DNA from: Bifidobacterium animalis subsp. animalis ATCC 25527
GTDB taxonomy: Bacteria; Actinomycetota; Actinomycetes; Actinomycetales; Bifidobacteriaceae
Reading direction: 5' to 3'
Assembly (NCBI RefSeq): GCF_000260715.1
Contig: NC_017834.1
Span: 496,001-560,000 of the forward strand
Length of the DNA: 64,000 nt
The notes under the pieces are model-generated. The model searched no databases, was not told where the DNA came from, and saw nothing but the letters and a program-made list of their open reading frames with translations. A program made the translations under genes and the position numbers. Position 1 is the first letter of the stretch; each line of letters opens with the position of its first letter. Below are positions 36,005 through 44,685 of the stretch, one piece after another.

Positions 36005-37466
36005 ATTGGGGGGATTGTGCGGATTGGGTGGATTGGGCAGCTCGTATGGGATCGCCGGATTGGGCGGCGCGGTCGGTGGGGGAGCCCGACGTGCGCGAGG
36101 AGTCGGAACTCGCCTCGAGCGGCATATGCATGCGCACTTCAGTGCCCCAGTTGGGTCTCGACACAATCTCCACCGTGCCGCCGCGCCGGCGCACGCGCCC
36201 GATGATCGACTCGCGTATGCCGAGCCGTTCGGGCGGAATGTCGTCGATGTCGAACCCGTTGCCGTGGTCTCGCACAAACACCTCCACCTGATGCCGATCC
36301 GTCTCGCAATACACGGAGACCGGTTCTCTGCCGTGCGTGACGGCGTTGACCATCGCCTGCCCCGCTGCATCGAGCAACGCATCGGTCTGCGCACTCGGCC
36401 GCGCGTCGCCCACCGTGACCACCTCAATCGGCTTGCCATGCGTGTCTTCCACCTGTGCGGCGATCTCCTGCAGACCGGCGCTCACCGACCTGTCGCTCGT
36501 GGTCCGTTCCTGATACAGCCAGCTGCGCAACTCGCGTTCCTGCGACCGGGCGAGCGTGAACACCTGCTGCTCATCGCCGGCATGCAGCTGAATCAAGGCA
36601 AGCGTCTGCAATACGCCGTCATGCAGATGCGCGGTCATGTCTGCCCGCTCCTCCTCACGCTCTTTGAGCGCGCGTTCCTGCCATATATTGCGAATCAGCG
36701 TCATCAGCAGCGGAATCAGCGCGCAGATTGCCGCCACCAGCAACGCGAATCCGCAGGCGATCGCCGAACCGAACGGCACGGCGCCATTCTTGGCGACCGT
36801 CTGTGCCGCGAACACGAGGAATGCGGTGAAAATAAGGCCTTCGCCCACCAGCGTCAGCCATGCCTGCCCGTTGCGCGCGCGCGTGTTGAGCCACGGCAGG
36901 CCCATGCCCACCAAACACAGCACAATCGGCAGCATCTGGCTTTCCGAGAATCGCATCACCGCGTTCAACCCGAATGGCAACGCGATGAGCACGACGCCGA
37001 TTCCGGCGAATATGGCCGGTTTCGAGGCGTTCGCGAGTGTGCGGCGCACGGAGTCCACCGGAGCGGGAGAGCCTGCAGACTGTTCCAATCCGGTGTAGGC
37101 ATACCAGGCATCCTGTGCCGAGTCGAGCGTCTGCGATACGAAGAGCGGGCTTTCGGATTCACCCACGGAGGCGTTCCCCTTGGCAAGCGGTGCATTGCGT
37201 GAGCTGTGGGTGCCGCGCAACCGGGCAGCCTCGGCCACGGGATTCCCTTCGGGAATGGCAATCCACAGCGCCACATAGGCGAGCGCGCCCACGCCGAACC
37301 AGCATGCGAGCAGTACGAACACTATGCGTACCCACGCCACCGACACACCCAGATGCATGCTGATGCCGCGGGCCACGCCGGCGATCACACGGCCCTGTTT
37401 GGGACGCATGAGCGGCAGCTTGGCAGGTAGTAGCGGAGGAGCGAGATGCTCGGGAATCTGACTCAT
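35997..37466 (-). CDS. PspC-domain sensor histidine kinase
   Basis: A 489-residue membrane sensor. An N-terminal PspC domain (QGRVIAGVARGISMHLGVSV, with a transmembrane helix) is followed by about four further membrane segments (150-265). A HisKA_3 dimerisation domain has the phosphoacceptor His282 in AHLHDGVLQ, and a HATPase follows with VRDHGNGFD. This PspC-kinase form is common in actinobacteria and resembles stress or cell-envelope sensors such as LiaS-type proteins. The last 25 residues are a Gln/Ser-rich tail encoded by repeat-derived sequence. Start ATG 37466 shares its context with the divergent PspC gene. Confidence 0.9.
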   Translation of the reverse strand: MSQIPEHLAPPLLPAKLPLMRPKQGRVIAGVARGISMHLGVSVAWVRIVFVLLACWFGVGALAYVALWIAIPEGNPVAEAARLRGTHSSRNAPLAKGNASVGESESPLFVSQTLDSAQDAWYAYTGLEQSAGSPAPVDSVRRTLANASKPAIFAGIGVVLIALPFGLNAVMRFSESQMLPIVLCLVGMGLPWLNTRARNGQAWLTLVGEGLIFTAFLVFAAQTVAKNGAVPFGSAIACGFALLVAAICALIPLLMTLIRNIWQERALKEREEERADMTAHLHDGVLQTLALIQLHAGDEQQVFTLARSQERELRSWLYQERTTSDRSVSAGLQEIAAQVEDTHGKPIEVVTVGDARPSAQTDALLDAAGQAMVNAVTHGREPVSVYCETDRHQVEVFVRDHGNGFDIDDIPPERLGIRESIIGRVRRRGGTVEIVSRPNWGTEVRMHMPLEASSDSSRTSGSPTDRAAQSGDPIRAAQSTQSAQSPQSA

Positions 37467-37580
37467 GGTTCCATTGTGCCGCATTCAGGGGAGGTATGGG
37501 GGTGCCTCAGGTGGAAATCAGGGTCGGAATCAGGGTGTCCCCCGATGCCTGAGCAATCCGCCGTCTGCTGTAATGGAACC
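37467..37580. promoter_or_regulatory. Divergent PspC regulatory region
   Basis: The 114-base gap between the divergent PspC genes. Each start codon is preceded by AATGGAACC, and the whole AATGGAACCATGAG box is repeated in opposite orientation, one copy per gene. TGTAAT at 37569-37574 and CACAAT on the minus strand at 37478-37473 each lie six bases from an ATG. These fit leaderless -10 boxes. Confidence 0.5.
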
Positions 37581-39701
37581 ATGAGCAACGCAAACCACAA
37601 TCCACAGCAGCCGCAGGGCGAGCCCCTCGGCAACGGCCAGCCTGCCGGCCAGTATGGTCAGCCTGGGCAAGGCCAGTATTCTCACACCTCCTACAATGCC
37701 AACACCACCTACAACACCAACTATGAGAACGGGCGTCCTAAGCCGAACGCCAAGAACGGTGGCGAGATCTCTGAATCCTCGTTCTTCCGCTGGATTCGCG
37801 AAAGTGGCGTGCAGCGCACGAACAATCGCGTGATCGCAGGTGTGTGCGGCGCCATCGCGCAGGAGCTCGGCTGGAACGTCACGCTCGTGCGCGTGCTCAT
37901 GGTCGTGCTGGCATTCATGGGCGGCGCCGGCGTGTTCTTCTACGGGCTCGCCTGGGCGCTGCTGCCCGATGAATCCGACGGGTCGATCCTGCTCGAAGAC
38001 CTCATCCATGGGCACTGGAACTGGTCGTTCATCGGCGTGATCCTATGCATCCTGCTTTCGGGCGTGTTGGTTGTGCCGTTCTTCGGATTCCACGGTGCCG
38101 TGAACATGATGCCGATTCTGCTTTCCGCACTGGCCATGTACCTCGTCATCGACCACGGGCGCCGCCGGTTCATGCAGCCGAACTCCATGAATGGCGGCAT
38201 CGGTGGGAACGGCGGCAGCACGGGTGGCTATGGAGGCCCGGCACCGGTTCCTCCCATGCCACCGATGCCCAATGCGGGCGAGCGCCCCGCCGGCCCCTTC
38301 ATGCCGGCCCAGCAGCCGGGCGCCTATCCGAATGCCGCACGTTATGGCATGCCGGCGGCCGCCCCGCAGAACATCGGATACACGCAATATGCGCAGCCCG
38401 CGCAGCCCTTTCGTGGGGAACGGCCGAATGTGACCCAGCCAGAGTCGCAGTCGTCAGCGCAGCAGTCCGCTGACGCAGGTACGCCAACCGTCAATATGCC
38501 ACCAGTCGCCGCTGACAGTGCATCGGCGCAAGGGTTCCGGCCAGCGCAACCGCAGTCCGCGAGCCAGAGCGCATATCACTACACCTACCACTACGAGCCC
38601 AAGGACTACACCTACGAATACCGGGGCGCAACGAAGGCACGTCGTAAGCCTGCAGGGCCGGCGGTGGTGCTGCTATTCCTCGGGCTCCTCATTGCGGGCA
38701 TGGCGGTGGTGCCCCTGATCTGCGGTTCCGCCGGCAACGGCTCGTTCAGCACATTGTTTGGGGCGTCCCGTGGCGCGGTGCTGTTCATCGGCGGCGCATG
38801 CTTGGTGCTCGGTCTCATCATCGTCGCCTTGGGGTGTGCCGGCAGACGCACCGGCGGCCTGCACCCCTTCGCATGGACGCTCATGTTCCTCGCCGTGATT
38901 GCGATGTGCTTCGGCGGCACAGTGGCGACGGCGAACTCGCTGAGTCCTTACTTGGCCAAGGATTACACGCATGTCAACGTGGGCAAGACGTTGGTGATCG
39001 ACTCGTCGAAGGCGAGCATGGAGACATTGCGCAAGGGTATTGCCGTGCAAGGCGAAGGCTACGCGAAATCCACGCTCACCATCGACCTGACGAAGTATGC
39101 CGAGCACAACAAGGCGAAGCAGGTTCGTCTCAACGACGGGCAGACCAGAACTACGTACTGCCCGGTCGAGACGATTCCGATGACGGTCACCGACGCCAAG
39201 GTGACGGTCAAGATTCCTTACGGATGCTCATGGGGTTTCAACGTATCGTCGGGCATGATGAGCACGTGGAATTCGATTGACGCCCAGGGAGGTCTGCTTG
39301 CCACCGGTGTGGGCAGCGATCGGTCCGGTGCCGGCTATGACTGGCTTGGCGACGACGACCACGGCAACGGCTGGGACATTCAGGCCGGCCGCTCGGGCTT
39401 CCAAATCTCTGGTGCCCACCCCGACGGCAACGGCATCAGCTCGTGGTACAGCATGACCGGCGACATGAACGAGTTGTGCGAGAACGTCGGGTTTGGCGAC
39501 GACATGAACCACGCCGTCACGAAAAACACCGACCCGCGCGTCAAGCAGCTCGCCGAGAACGGCTATTACTGGCCGTGCCTCACCGACAACGCGAAAAGCG
39601 TGGCACACACCGAGCTCAACATCTCACCCCGCCTGCTGCGCAACGCCTCGGTGACGGTCTCCTACGGGGGCGACATCGCCGACTCCGCGAAGAAACACTG
39701 A
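37581..39701 (+). CDS. PspC-domain membrane protein
   Basis: A 706-residue protein. Residues 1-70 are hydrophilic (Asn/Gln/Gly/Tyr-rich). A PspC domain follows (NNRVIAGVCGAIAQELGWNV) with transmembrane segments, then a Pro/Gln/Ala-rich linker. Three or so further helices occupy the middle. A C-terminal region (about 500-706) has the feel of a LiaF-type beta-solenoid or DUF2154-like domain (LVIDSSKASMETLRK, VTVKIPYGCSWGF), but this is uncertain. It is divergent from the PspC kinase and upstream of a small membrane gene, suggesting one envelope-stress module. Confidence 0.8.
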   Translation: MSNANHNPQQPQGEPLGNGQPAGQYGQPGQGQYSHTSYNANTTYNTNYENGRPKPNAKNGGEISESSFFRWIRESGVQRTNNRVIAGVCGAIAQELGWNVTLVRVLMVVLAFMGGAGVFFYGLAWALLPDESDGSILLEDLIHGHWNWSFIGVILCILLSGVLVVPFFGFHGAVNMMPILLSALAMYLVIDHGRRRFMQPNSMNGGIGGNGGSTGGYGGPAPVPPMPPMPNAGERPAGPFMPAQQPGAYPNAARYGMPAAAPQNIGYTQYAQPAQPFRGERPNVTQPESQSSAQQSADAGTPTVNMPPVAADSASAQGFRPAQPQSASQSAYHYTYHYEPKDYTYEYRGATKARRKPAGPAVVLLFLGLLIAGMAVVPLICGSAGNGSFSTLFGASRGAVLFIGGACLVLGLIIVALGCAGRRTGGLHPFAWTLMFLAVIAMCFGGTVATANSLSPYLAKDYTHVNVGKTLVIDSSKASMETLRKGIAVQGEGYAKSTLTIDLTKYAEHNKAKQVRLNDGQTRTTYCPVETIPMTVTDAKVTVKIPYGCSWGFNVSSGMMSTWNSIDAQGGLLATGVGSDRSGAGYDWLGDDDHGNGWDIQAGRSGFQISGAHPDGNGISSWYSMTGDMNELCENVGFGDDMNHAVTKNTDPRVKQLAENGYYWPCLTDNAKSVAHTELNISPRLLRNASVTVSYGGDIADSAKKH

Positions 39702-39717
39702 TTGAAAGGAGCCTGAC

Positions 39718-40359
39718 ATGAAGAAGCAATCTGATTCCAACGACGCCCAGACGCCGTACGACGAGACCACCGAAGTGTTCGCTGTCGAAGAGCCGCTCGA
39801 CGAGACCGTGGAGATCGACGAGCAAGTCGACCTCACAAGCACCACGCAGATGCCTGCTGCGGATGCCACCGCATCTGTCGATATGAATGCTCCTCTCTAT
39901 GCGCAATTTGCCGGGGACGCCGACGAGGACTCAGGCCTCGGCAACGACGGCGGAAGCGATGACGGCGGAGCCAATGCCAGCAGTGCCGAACCCGGTGGCG
40001 AGCCCGTCGACGATGACCTGACGATCCCGATGCAGGTGACCGATACCTCACATCAGGCGAGCACCGGAGAGAGAGCACCGCAGAACATCCCGCTCTACCA
40101 GGCGCCTCCGCAGCGCAAACCGGAGCCGGAACGGCCGAAGGGGGCGAGCGCGGGCACCATCGTGTTCGGCGTGGTCGTGCTGCTGTTCGGCGCGCTCACG
40201 GTCACGGTCGGTCTGCTCATGAACTCGTCGATGTTCTCGTTCGTCGAGTTCAACCGGATCACCGGTTACCTGTTCGCCGGCCTCGGCATTCTGCTCTCGC
40301 TCATCGCCATCGTGATGGGCGTCTCCAGCCACTGGCGCAACAAGAATCGCAGTGCGTGA
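39718..40359 (+). CDS. Acidic two-helix membrane protein
   Basis: A 213-residue protein. The N-terminal 140 residues are hydrophilic and acidic (EEPLDETVEIDEQVDLTST), probably disordered and cytoplasmic, with Pro-rich PLYQAPPQRKPEPERPKG near 128-145. Two transmembrane helices follow (IVFGVVVLLFGALTVTVGLL and YLFAGLGILLSLIAIVMGV). AAAGGAG at about 39704-39710 is its ribosome-binding site, and it lies 16 bases after the PspC gene, so the two form one operon. I recognise no family. Confidence 0.8.
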   Translation: MKKQSDSNDAQTPYDETTEVFAVEEPLDETVEIDEQVDLTSTTQMPAADATASVDMNAPLYAQFAGDADEDSGLGNDGGSDDGGANASSAEPGGEPVDDDLTIPMQVTDTSHQASTGERAPQNIPLYQAPPQRKPEPERPKGASAGTIVFGVVVLLFGALTVTVGLLMNSSMFSFVEFNRITGYLFAGLGILLSLIAIVMGVSSHWRNKNRSA

Positions 40360-40451
40360 CAGCCGGATGCCACAGACGTTCCCACACACCCACCAGAAAG
40401 GAGCCCAAGCGTAAGATCATATTCTCAATCTCCTAACATCTTCACTTGAAA

Positions 40452-40483
40452 CCCGCTATAGATGCGCTCTATAGCGGGGTTTT
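40452..40483 (+). terminator. Terminator after the PspC operon
   Basis: A perfect 10-bp stem, CCCGCTATAG against CTATAGCGGG, loop ATGCGCT, followed by GTTTT. Confidence 0.85.
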
Positions 40484-40649
40484 CGTTGCGATCCCGCGTA
40501 TTTGCAGACTCCTATAACCTGCGCGTATAACCACGCCGGCATTCGTGCGTCTGAACGGCGATACAGTGGCGCCCGTGCCTGACAACGACGGATGCGGGCA
40601 CGACCCAGACCAATAGCACTCAGACAATCCATGCTGTACAGGAGGTGCC

Positions 40650-41120
40650 ATGACCCAGCTGAACACCAAACTCGTCCACGGCGTACCGGTGACGGACAAC
40701 GCCACCGGCGCGGTGAACCCGCCCATCTACAATTCGTCCACCTATGCCTTCGAATCGGTCGAGTCCATGCCACGCTGGGACTATGCGCGCAGCGGCAATC
40801 CCACGCGCGATTTCCTGGAACGGCAGATCGCTCAGCTCGAACACGGTGTGCGCGGTTTCGCCTTCGCCTCAGGGCTCGCAGCGATCCACGCAGTGCTGTC
40901 GATCTTCGCACCGGGCGAACGCATTGTGGTCGGTTCGAACATCTACGGCGGCACCTACTCGCTGTTCAACGAGCATTTCAACCGTTGGGGGCTCGTCAGC
41001 TACTCGGTGGACACGCAGGACCTGCGCGAGCTGATCGAAGACCTCGACCAGGCGCTCGCCATCGCCACCAGCCGCGCGCAGGCTCCGCAATCGCTCGAGC
41101 TCGCGTCGCTCTTCTGTTAA
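40650..41120 (+). pseudogene. metB: Cystathionine gamma-synthase/lyase remnant with internal deletion
   Basis: The 156-residue frame begins like an intact Cys/Met-metabolism PLP enzyme (NPPIYNSSTYAFE, then YARSGNPTRDFLERQIAQLE and AFASGLAAIHAVLSIF). After about residue 126 (VDTQDLR) it jumps to LIEDLDQALA, which matches the extreme C-terminus of these enzymes. About 230 residues are missing, including the PLP-binding lysine, so it cannot be active. The deletion kept the frame. AGGAGG still precedes the ATG at 40650. Confidence 0.8.
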
Positions 41121-41166
41121 TCGTTCCCTCGCGCATATGACTGCGCCACTGACAGACTGGCTTACC

Positions 41167-42496
41167 ATGACCCATTTCTCCACGCTGGCCATTCACGCCG
41201 GCTATGATTCCGCGGACTGTACCAACGGCAACGCCGCGGTGCCTCCGATCTACCTTCCGCCGCCTTCGACATGCAGTCCGCGGCACACGGCGACGCGCTC
41301 TCGGCAGGTGCCGCAGAGGGCTTCTCATACTCCCGTGTGGCCAATCCGACACTCGACGTGCTCGAACGTCGCATCGCCGCATTGGAGGTCGGCCGTTCCG
41401 CCGTGGCCTTCGCCTCCGGCATGGCGGCGGTCTCCGCGGCGTTGCTGTGCGCGGCGGAAGGCGGAGGCCGCATCATCACCGCACGGAATCTGTACGGCGC
41501 CTCCGTCGATGCGATGGACAGCCTGTTCCCCGAATTCGGCATCGAGACCGATTTTGTGGATGACATCAACGACCTTGCCTTGGTGGAGTTGCTGATCGGG
41601 CCGGACACGCGCGCAATCTTCGCCGAGTCCGTCGCGAACCCGTCCACCGAGGTCGCCGATGTCGCCGCGCTCGCCAGCGTCGCGCATCGGCATGGCATCC
41701 CGCTCATCATCGACAACACGGTACCCACGCCCTACCTGTTCCGGCCGATCGAACTGGGGGCCGACGTCGCCGTGCATTCGCCCACGAAGGGGATCAGCGA
41801 GCATGGCAATGCGCTCGGCGGCATCGTCGTCGATGCCGGGCGTTTCGACTGGGCCACCGATCGCTACCCGCAATTCACGCGACAGGGGGTGGGGGTCAGT
41901 GACGACTGCAACGATGGCTGGCACAGCTTCGCCTCGAAATTCGGCATCGACGCGTATATCCGACGTGTGCGCATATCAAATACCTGCGCACATTCGGCGC
42001 GGTCGCCTCGCCGGTGAACGCCTACCTGCAGCTGCTCGGAGTGGAGACGCTCGCTGTGCGCCTGCGCCAGCAGGTCGCTTCGGCCACCGCAATCGCCGAA
42101 TTCCTGCAAACCATCCCGCATGTGCGCGCCGTGCACTGCTCGGGATTGGCGTTGGCCGGGGATGGCCATGCGGCGCTGCAGTCGGCCTCGCAGAACGAGC
42201 TCGTGCGCCGTGATTTTCCGCGTGGCGTGGGTGGCGTGCTCAGTTTCGAAGTGGATGGCGGCCGTGAGCAGGTCGCGCGGATTCTCGATGGCACCCACGT
42301 GTTCGCCTATGTGCCGAACATAGGCGATGCGCGCTCGCTCATCGTCGATCCCGCGCGCATCACACACCGCGAGGTCTCGCCGCAATTCCGTCGGATGAGC
42401 GGTGTGGGCGACAATCTCATCCGCCTGTCGATCGGATTGGAAGACACGGCCGACCTCATTGCCGACTTGGAGCAGGCGATACACGGCGCCTACTGA
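41167..42496 (+). pseudogene. metY: O-acetylhomoserine sulfhydrylase-like gene with two frameshifts
   Basis: A second Cys/Met-metabolism PLP enzyme of about 440 codons read across three frames. It starts MTHFSTLAIHAGYDSADCTN. The first break is near 41255, after PPIY, where the frame must change to read AAFDMQSAAHGDALSAGA. The second is near 41972-41976, where an extra AT turns VRIKYLRT into VRISNTC. The PLP lysine region HSPTKGISEHGNALGG is intact, as is the C-terminus NLIRLSIGLEDTADLI. Sequencing error is possible for either site, but two breaks next to a deleted metB suggest decay. Confidence 0.75.
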
Positions 42497-42533
42497 GCGC
42501 GGAACTGCTGTAAATGGAAGTGCAAATGGAAGA

Positions 42534-42565
42534 AGGGATTGCCTCCATGCGGAGACAACCCCTTT
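42534..42565 (-). terminator. Terminator of tRNA-Pro(CGG)
   Basis: On the minus strand AAGGGGTTGTCTCC pairs imperfectly with GGAGGCAATCCCTT around the loop GCAT, followed by CTTCCATTTG. It lies just past the tRNA 3' end. Confidence 0.65.
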
Positions 42566-42569
42566 CGCG

Positions 42570-42643
<74 letters not shown>

Positions 42644-42717
42644 ATGTTGCTTTTGCGCAACAGAAAGTTACTGTACGACGTTTGGTCGACTATGGCAATT
42701 CGTCGGCGTGTTGCATG

Positions 42718-42805
42718 TGGTCGATCATGCGGAAGACTCCGTGAATGGCACTGTTTTCCAGCACTTTCGCGGTCTGTCTCACGGAAGGTTCCGTATGTCA
42801 TGGCA
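42718..42805. repeat. Repeat array D: two palindromes 52 bp apart
   Basis: Two 36-bp imperfect palindromes of the same family as the seven-unit array at 63409-63756. Inner cores GCGGAAGACTCCGT (42729-42742) and ACGGAAGGTTCCGT (42781-42794) have centres exactly 52 bp apart. Left arms TGGTCGATCATGCGGA and CGGTCTGTCTCACGGA match arms of the larger array. It ends 65 bp before lysS. Confidence 0.75.
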
Positions 42806-42856
42806 TGCGCGCGTTCGCTCAGGGAGGCCGGGCGGGGGAGTGTAGCGAGTCTTTAT

Positions 42857-42862
42857 TAGACT
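42857..42862 (+). promoter_or_regulatory. Candidate -10 element of lysS (leaderless)
   Basis: TAGACT eight bases before the lysS ATG. There is no SD between them, so transcription may begin at or next to the start codon. Confidence 0.4.
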
Positions 42863-42870
42863 GTTGCGCT

Positions 42871-44535
42871 ATGACTGAAGCGAATGAATCTGCAGATATC
42901 ACTGTGGAAGAAGAGGTAGTGGCCGCCCCCGAGATAAGCACCGTGGAGCGCGCGGAAATGCTGCTCAACCAGGACGAGGCGATTTTCAAGCGCGTGCAGG
43001 AGGGCGCCTCGCTCGACGAGGCCGTGGATCCGTCGAACAAGGAATTTGGGCCGCTCGCGCACCCGGAGCAGGTGCAGACCCGTGTGGCCAAGCGCGCGAT
43101 GATGATCAAGGACGGCATCAATCCGTACCCGGTGAATCTCGACGTCACCACGACCATCGACGCCGTGCGTGCCAAGTATGACGGCAAGCTCGAAGCGGGC
43201 GCCGAGACCGACGACATCGTCGGCGTGGCGGGCCGCGTGCTGTTCATTCGCAATGCGGGCGGACTGTGCTTCGTGCAGCTCGCCGCCGGCGATGGCACGA
43301 CGATCCAGGCCATGCTCTCGAAGAAGCAGATCGGCGCGGACTCGCTCAAGCAGTTCAAGCAGCTGGTGGACCTCGGCGACCACCTGTTCGTCAAAGGTCG
43401 CGTGATCGCATCGAAGACCGGCGAGCTGTCGATCTTCGCCGATGAGTGGGCCATCGCCGCCAAGGCGCTGCAGCCGCTGCCGACGCTGCATAAGGAACTC
43501 AACGAAGACACGCGCACGCGCAAGCCGTACATCGGCATGATCGCCGACGAGAAGATTCGCAACATGGTGCGCAATCGTTCCCGTGCGGTCGCCTCGCTGC
43601 GCCGCACCTTCGACGAACACGGATTCCTCGAGGTGGAGACTCCGATGCTGCAGACCATTCACGGGGGTGCCGCGGCTCGTCCGTTCACCACGCATATGAA
43701 CGCCTTCGACCTCGATCTCTACCTGCGCATCGCGCCCGAGCTCTTCCTCAAGCGCTGCCTCGTGGGCGGCATCGAGAAGGTGTTCGAGATCAACCGCGAC
43801 TTCCGCAACGAGGGCGTGGACGCCACGCACGCGCCGGAATTCACGATGGTCGAGGCCTATGAGGCCTACGGCAACTACGACACGATCGCCAAGCTCGTCA
43901 AGGAGCTGATTCAGAAGACCGCCATCGACGTGTTCGGCTCCACCAAGGTGACGCTGCTCGACGGCACCGAGTACGACTTCGGCGGCGAATGGAAGACGAT
44001 GAGCATGTACGACTCGCTGTCGGAGGCGCTCGGCCAGCAGATCACGCCGGAGACCAGCGTTGAGGAGCTCGGTGCGATCGCCGACCGTCTAGGTGTGGAG
44101 CGCGACGAGGTGGAGAACCATGGCAAGCTCGTCGAACACCTGTGGGAACACTTCTACGAAGACAAGCTGTACGAGCCGACCTTCGTGCGCGACTTCCCGG
44201 TGGAGACCTCGCCGCTCGTCAAGGCGCACCGCAGCAAGCCCGGCGTGGTGGAGAAGTGGGACCTCTACGTGCGCGGCTTCGAGCTTGCGACAGGCTATTC
44301 CGAGCTCAACGACCCGATCGTGCAGCGTGAGCGCTTCGTGGCACAGGCCAAGGATGCGCTCGCTGGTGACGAGGAGGCCTGCGACATCGATGAGGACTTC
44401 CTCGAGGCGCTCGGCGTCGGCATGCCGCCGGCAGGTGGCATGGGCATGGGCATCGACCGTCTGCTCATCGCGCTCACCGGCGCCACGATCCGCGAGACGA
44501 TCACGTTCCCGCTGGTCAAGCCGCTCAACAACTGA
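42871..44535 (+). CDS. lysS: Lysyl-tRNA synthetase, class II
   Basis: Charges tRNA-Lys. The 554-residue protein has an N-terminal extension of about 50 residues, an OB-fold anticodon-binding domain (about 90-200), and a class II core. The core has motif 2 FEINRDFRNEGVDATHAPEF and motif 3 GMGIDRLLIALTGATIRET near the C-terminus. ATG 42871 (MTEANESADITVEEEVVAAP) has no SD but a -10-like TAGACT eight bases upstream; a longer upstream frame would run through the palindrome array and is rejected. Confidence 0.95.
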   Translation: MTEANESADITVEEEVVAAPEISTVERAEMLLNQDEAIFKRVQEGASLDEAVDPSNKEFGPLAHPEQVQTRVAKRAMMIKDGINPYPVNLDVTTTIDAVRAKYDGKLEAGAETDDIVGVAGRVLFIRNAGGLCFVQLAAGDGTTIQAMLSKKQIGADSLKQFKQLVDLGDHLFVKGRVIASKTGELSIFADEWAIAAKALQPLPTLHKELNEDTRTRKPYIGMIADEKIRNMVRNRSRAVASLRRTFDEHGFLEVETPMLQTIHGGAAARPFTTHMNAFDLDLYLRIAPELFLKRCLVGGIEKVFEINRDFRNEGVDATHAPEFTMVEAYEAYGNYDTIAKLVKELIQKTAIDVFGSTKVTLLDGTEYDFGGEWKTMSMYDSLSEALGQQITPETSVEELGAIADRLGVERDEVENHGKLVEHLWEHFYEDKLYEPTFVRDFPVETSPLVKAHRSKPGVVEKWDLYVRGFELATGYSELNDPIVQRERFVAQAKDALAGDEEACDIDEDFLEALGVGMPPAGGMGMGIDRLLIALTGATIRETITFPLVKPLNN

Positions 44536-44550
44536 GCCGTGCATTCGCTG

Positions 44551-44600
44551 AAGGCCGCCTGTACTCTGGAAATTATCTCCACAGATTATAAGGCGGCCTT
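44551..44600 (+). terminator. Hairpin after lysS
   Basis: A 10-bp perfect stem, AAGGCCGCCT against AGGCGGCCTT, with a long 30-base loop, followed by TTCC. A likely but non-standard terminator. Confidence 0.6.
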
Positions 44601-44685
44601 TTCCATGCCGCCGTAATCTCTTCGGGTATGATGGGCCTCATGTTGAGATGACTGCCATCGCAGTCGGAACATGTAAGGACCGAAT

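Noticed and set aside
40650..41120. A functional short metB
   Set aside because: It lacks the PLP lysine and the whole central domain.
42745..42870. A longer N-terminus for LysS
   Set aside because: It would run through the palindrome array and adds a Cys-rich, non-conserved leader; ATG 42871 gives the normal start.
42650..42870. T-box riboswitch before lysS, or before serS
   Set aside because: No specifier stem or T-box consensus is visible upstream of either synthetase gene; these leaders look too short or are repeats.
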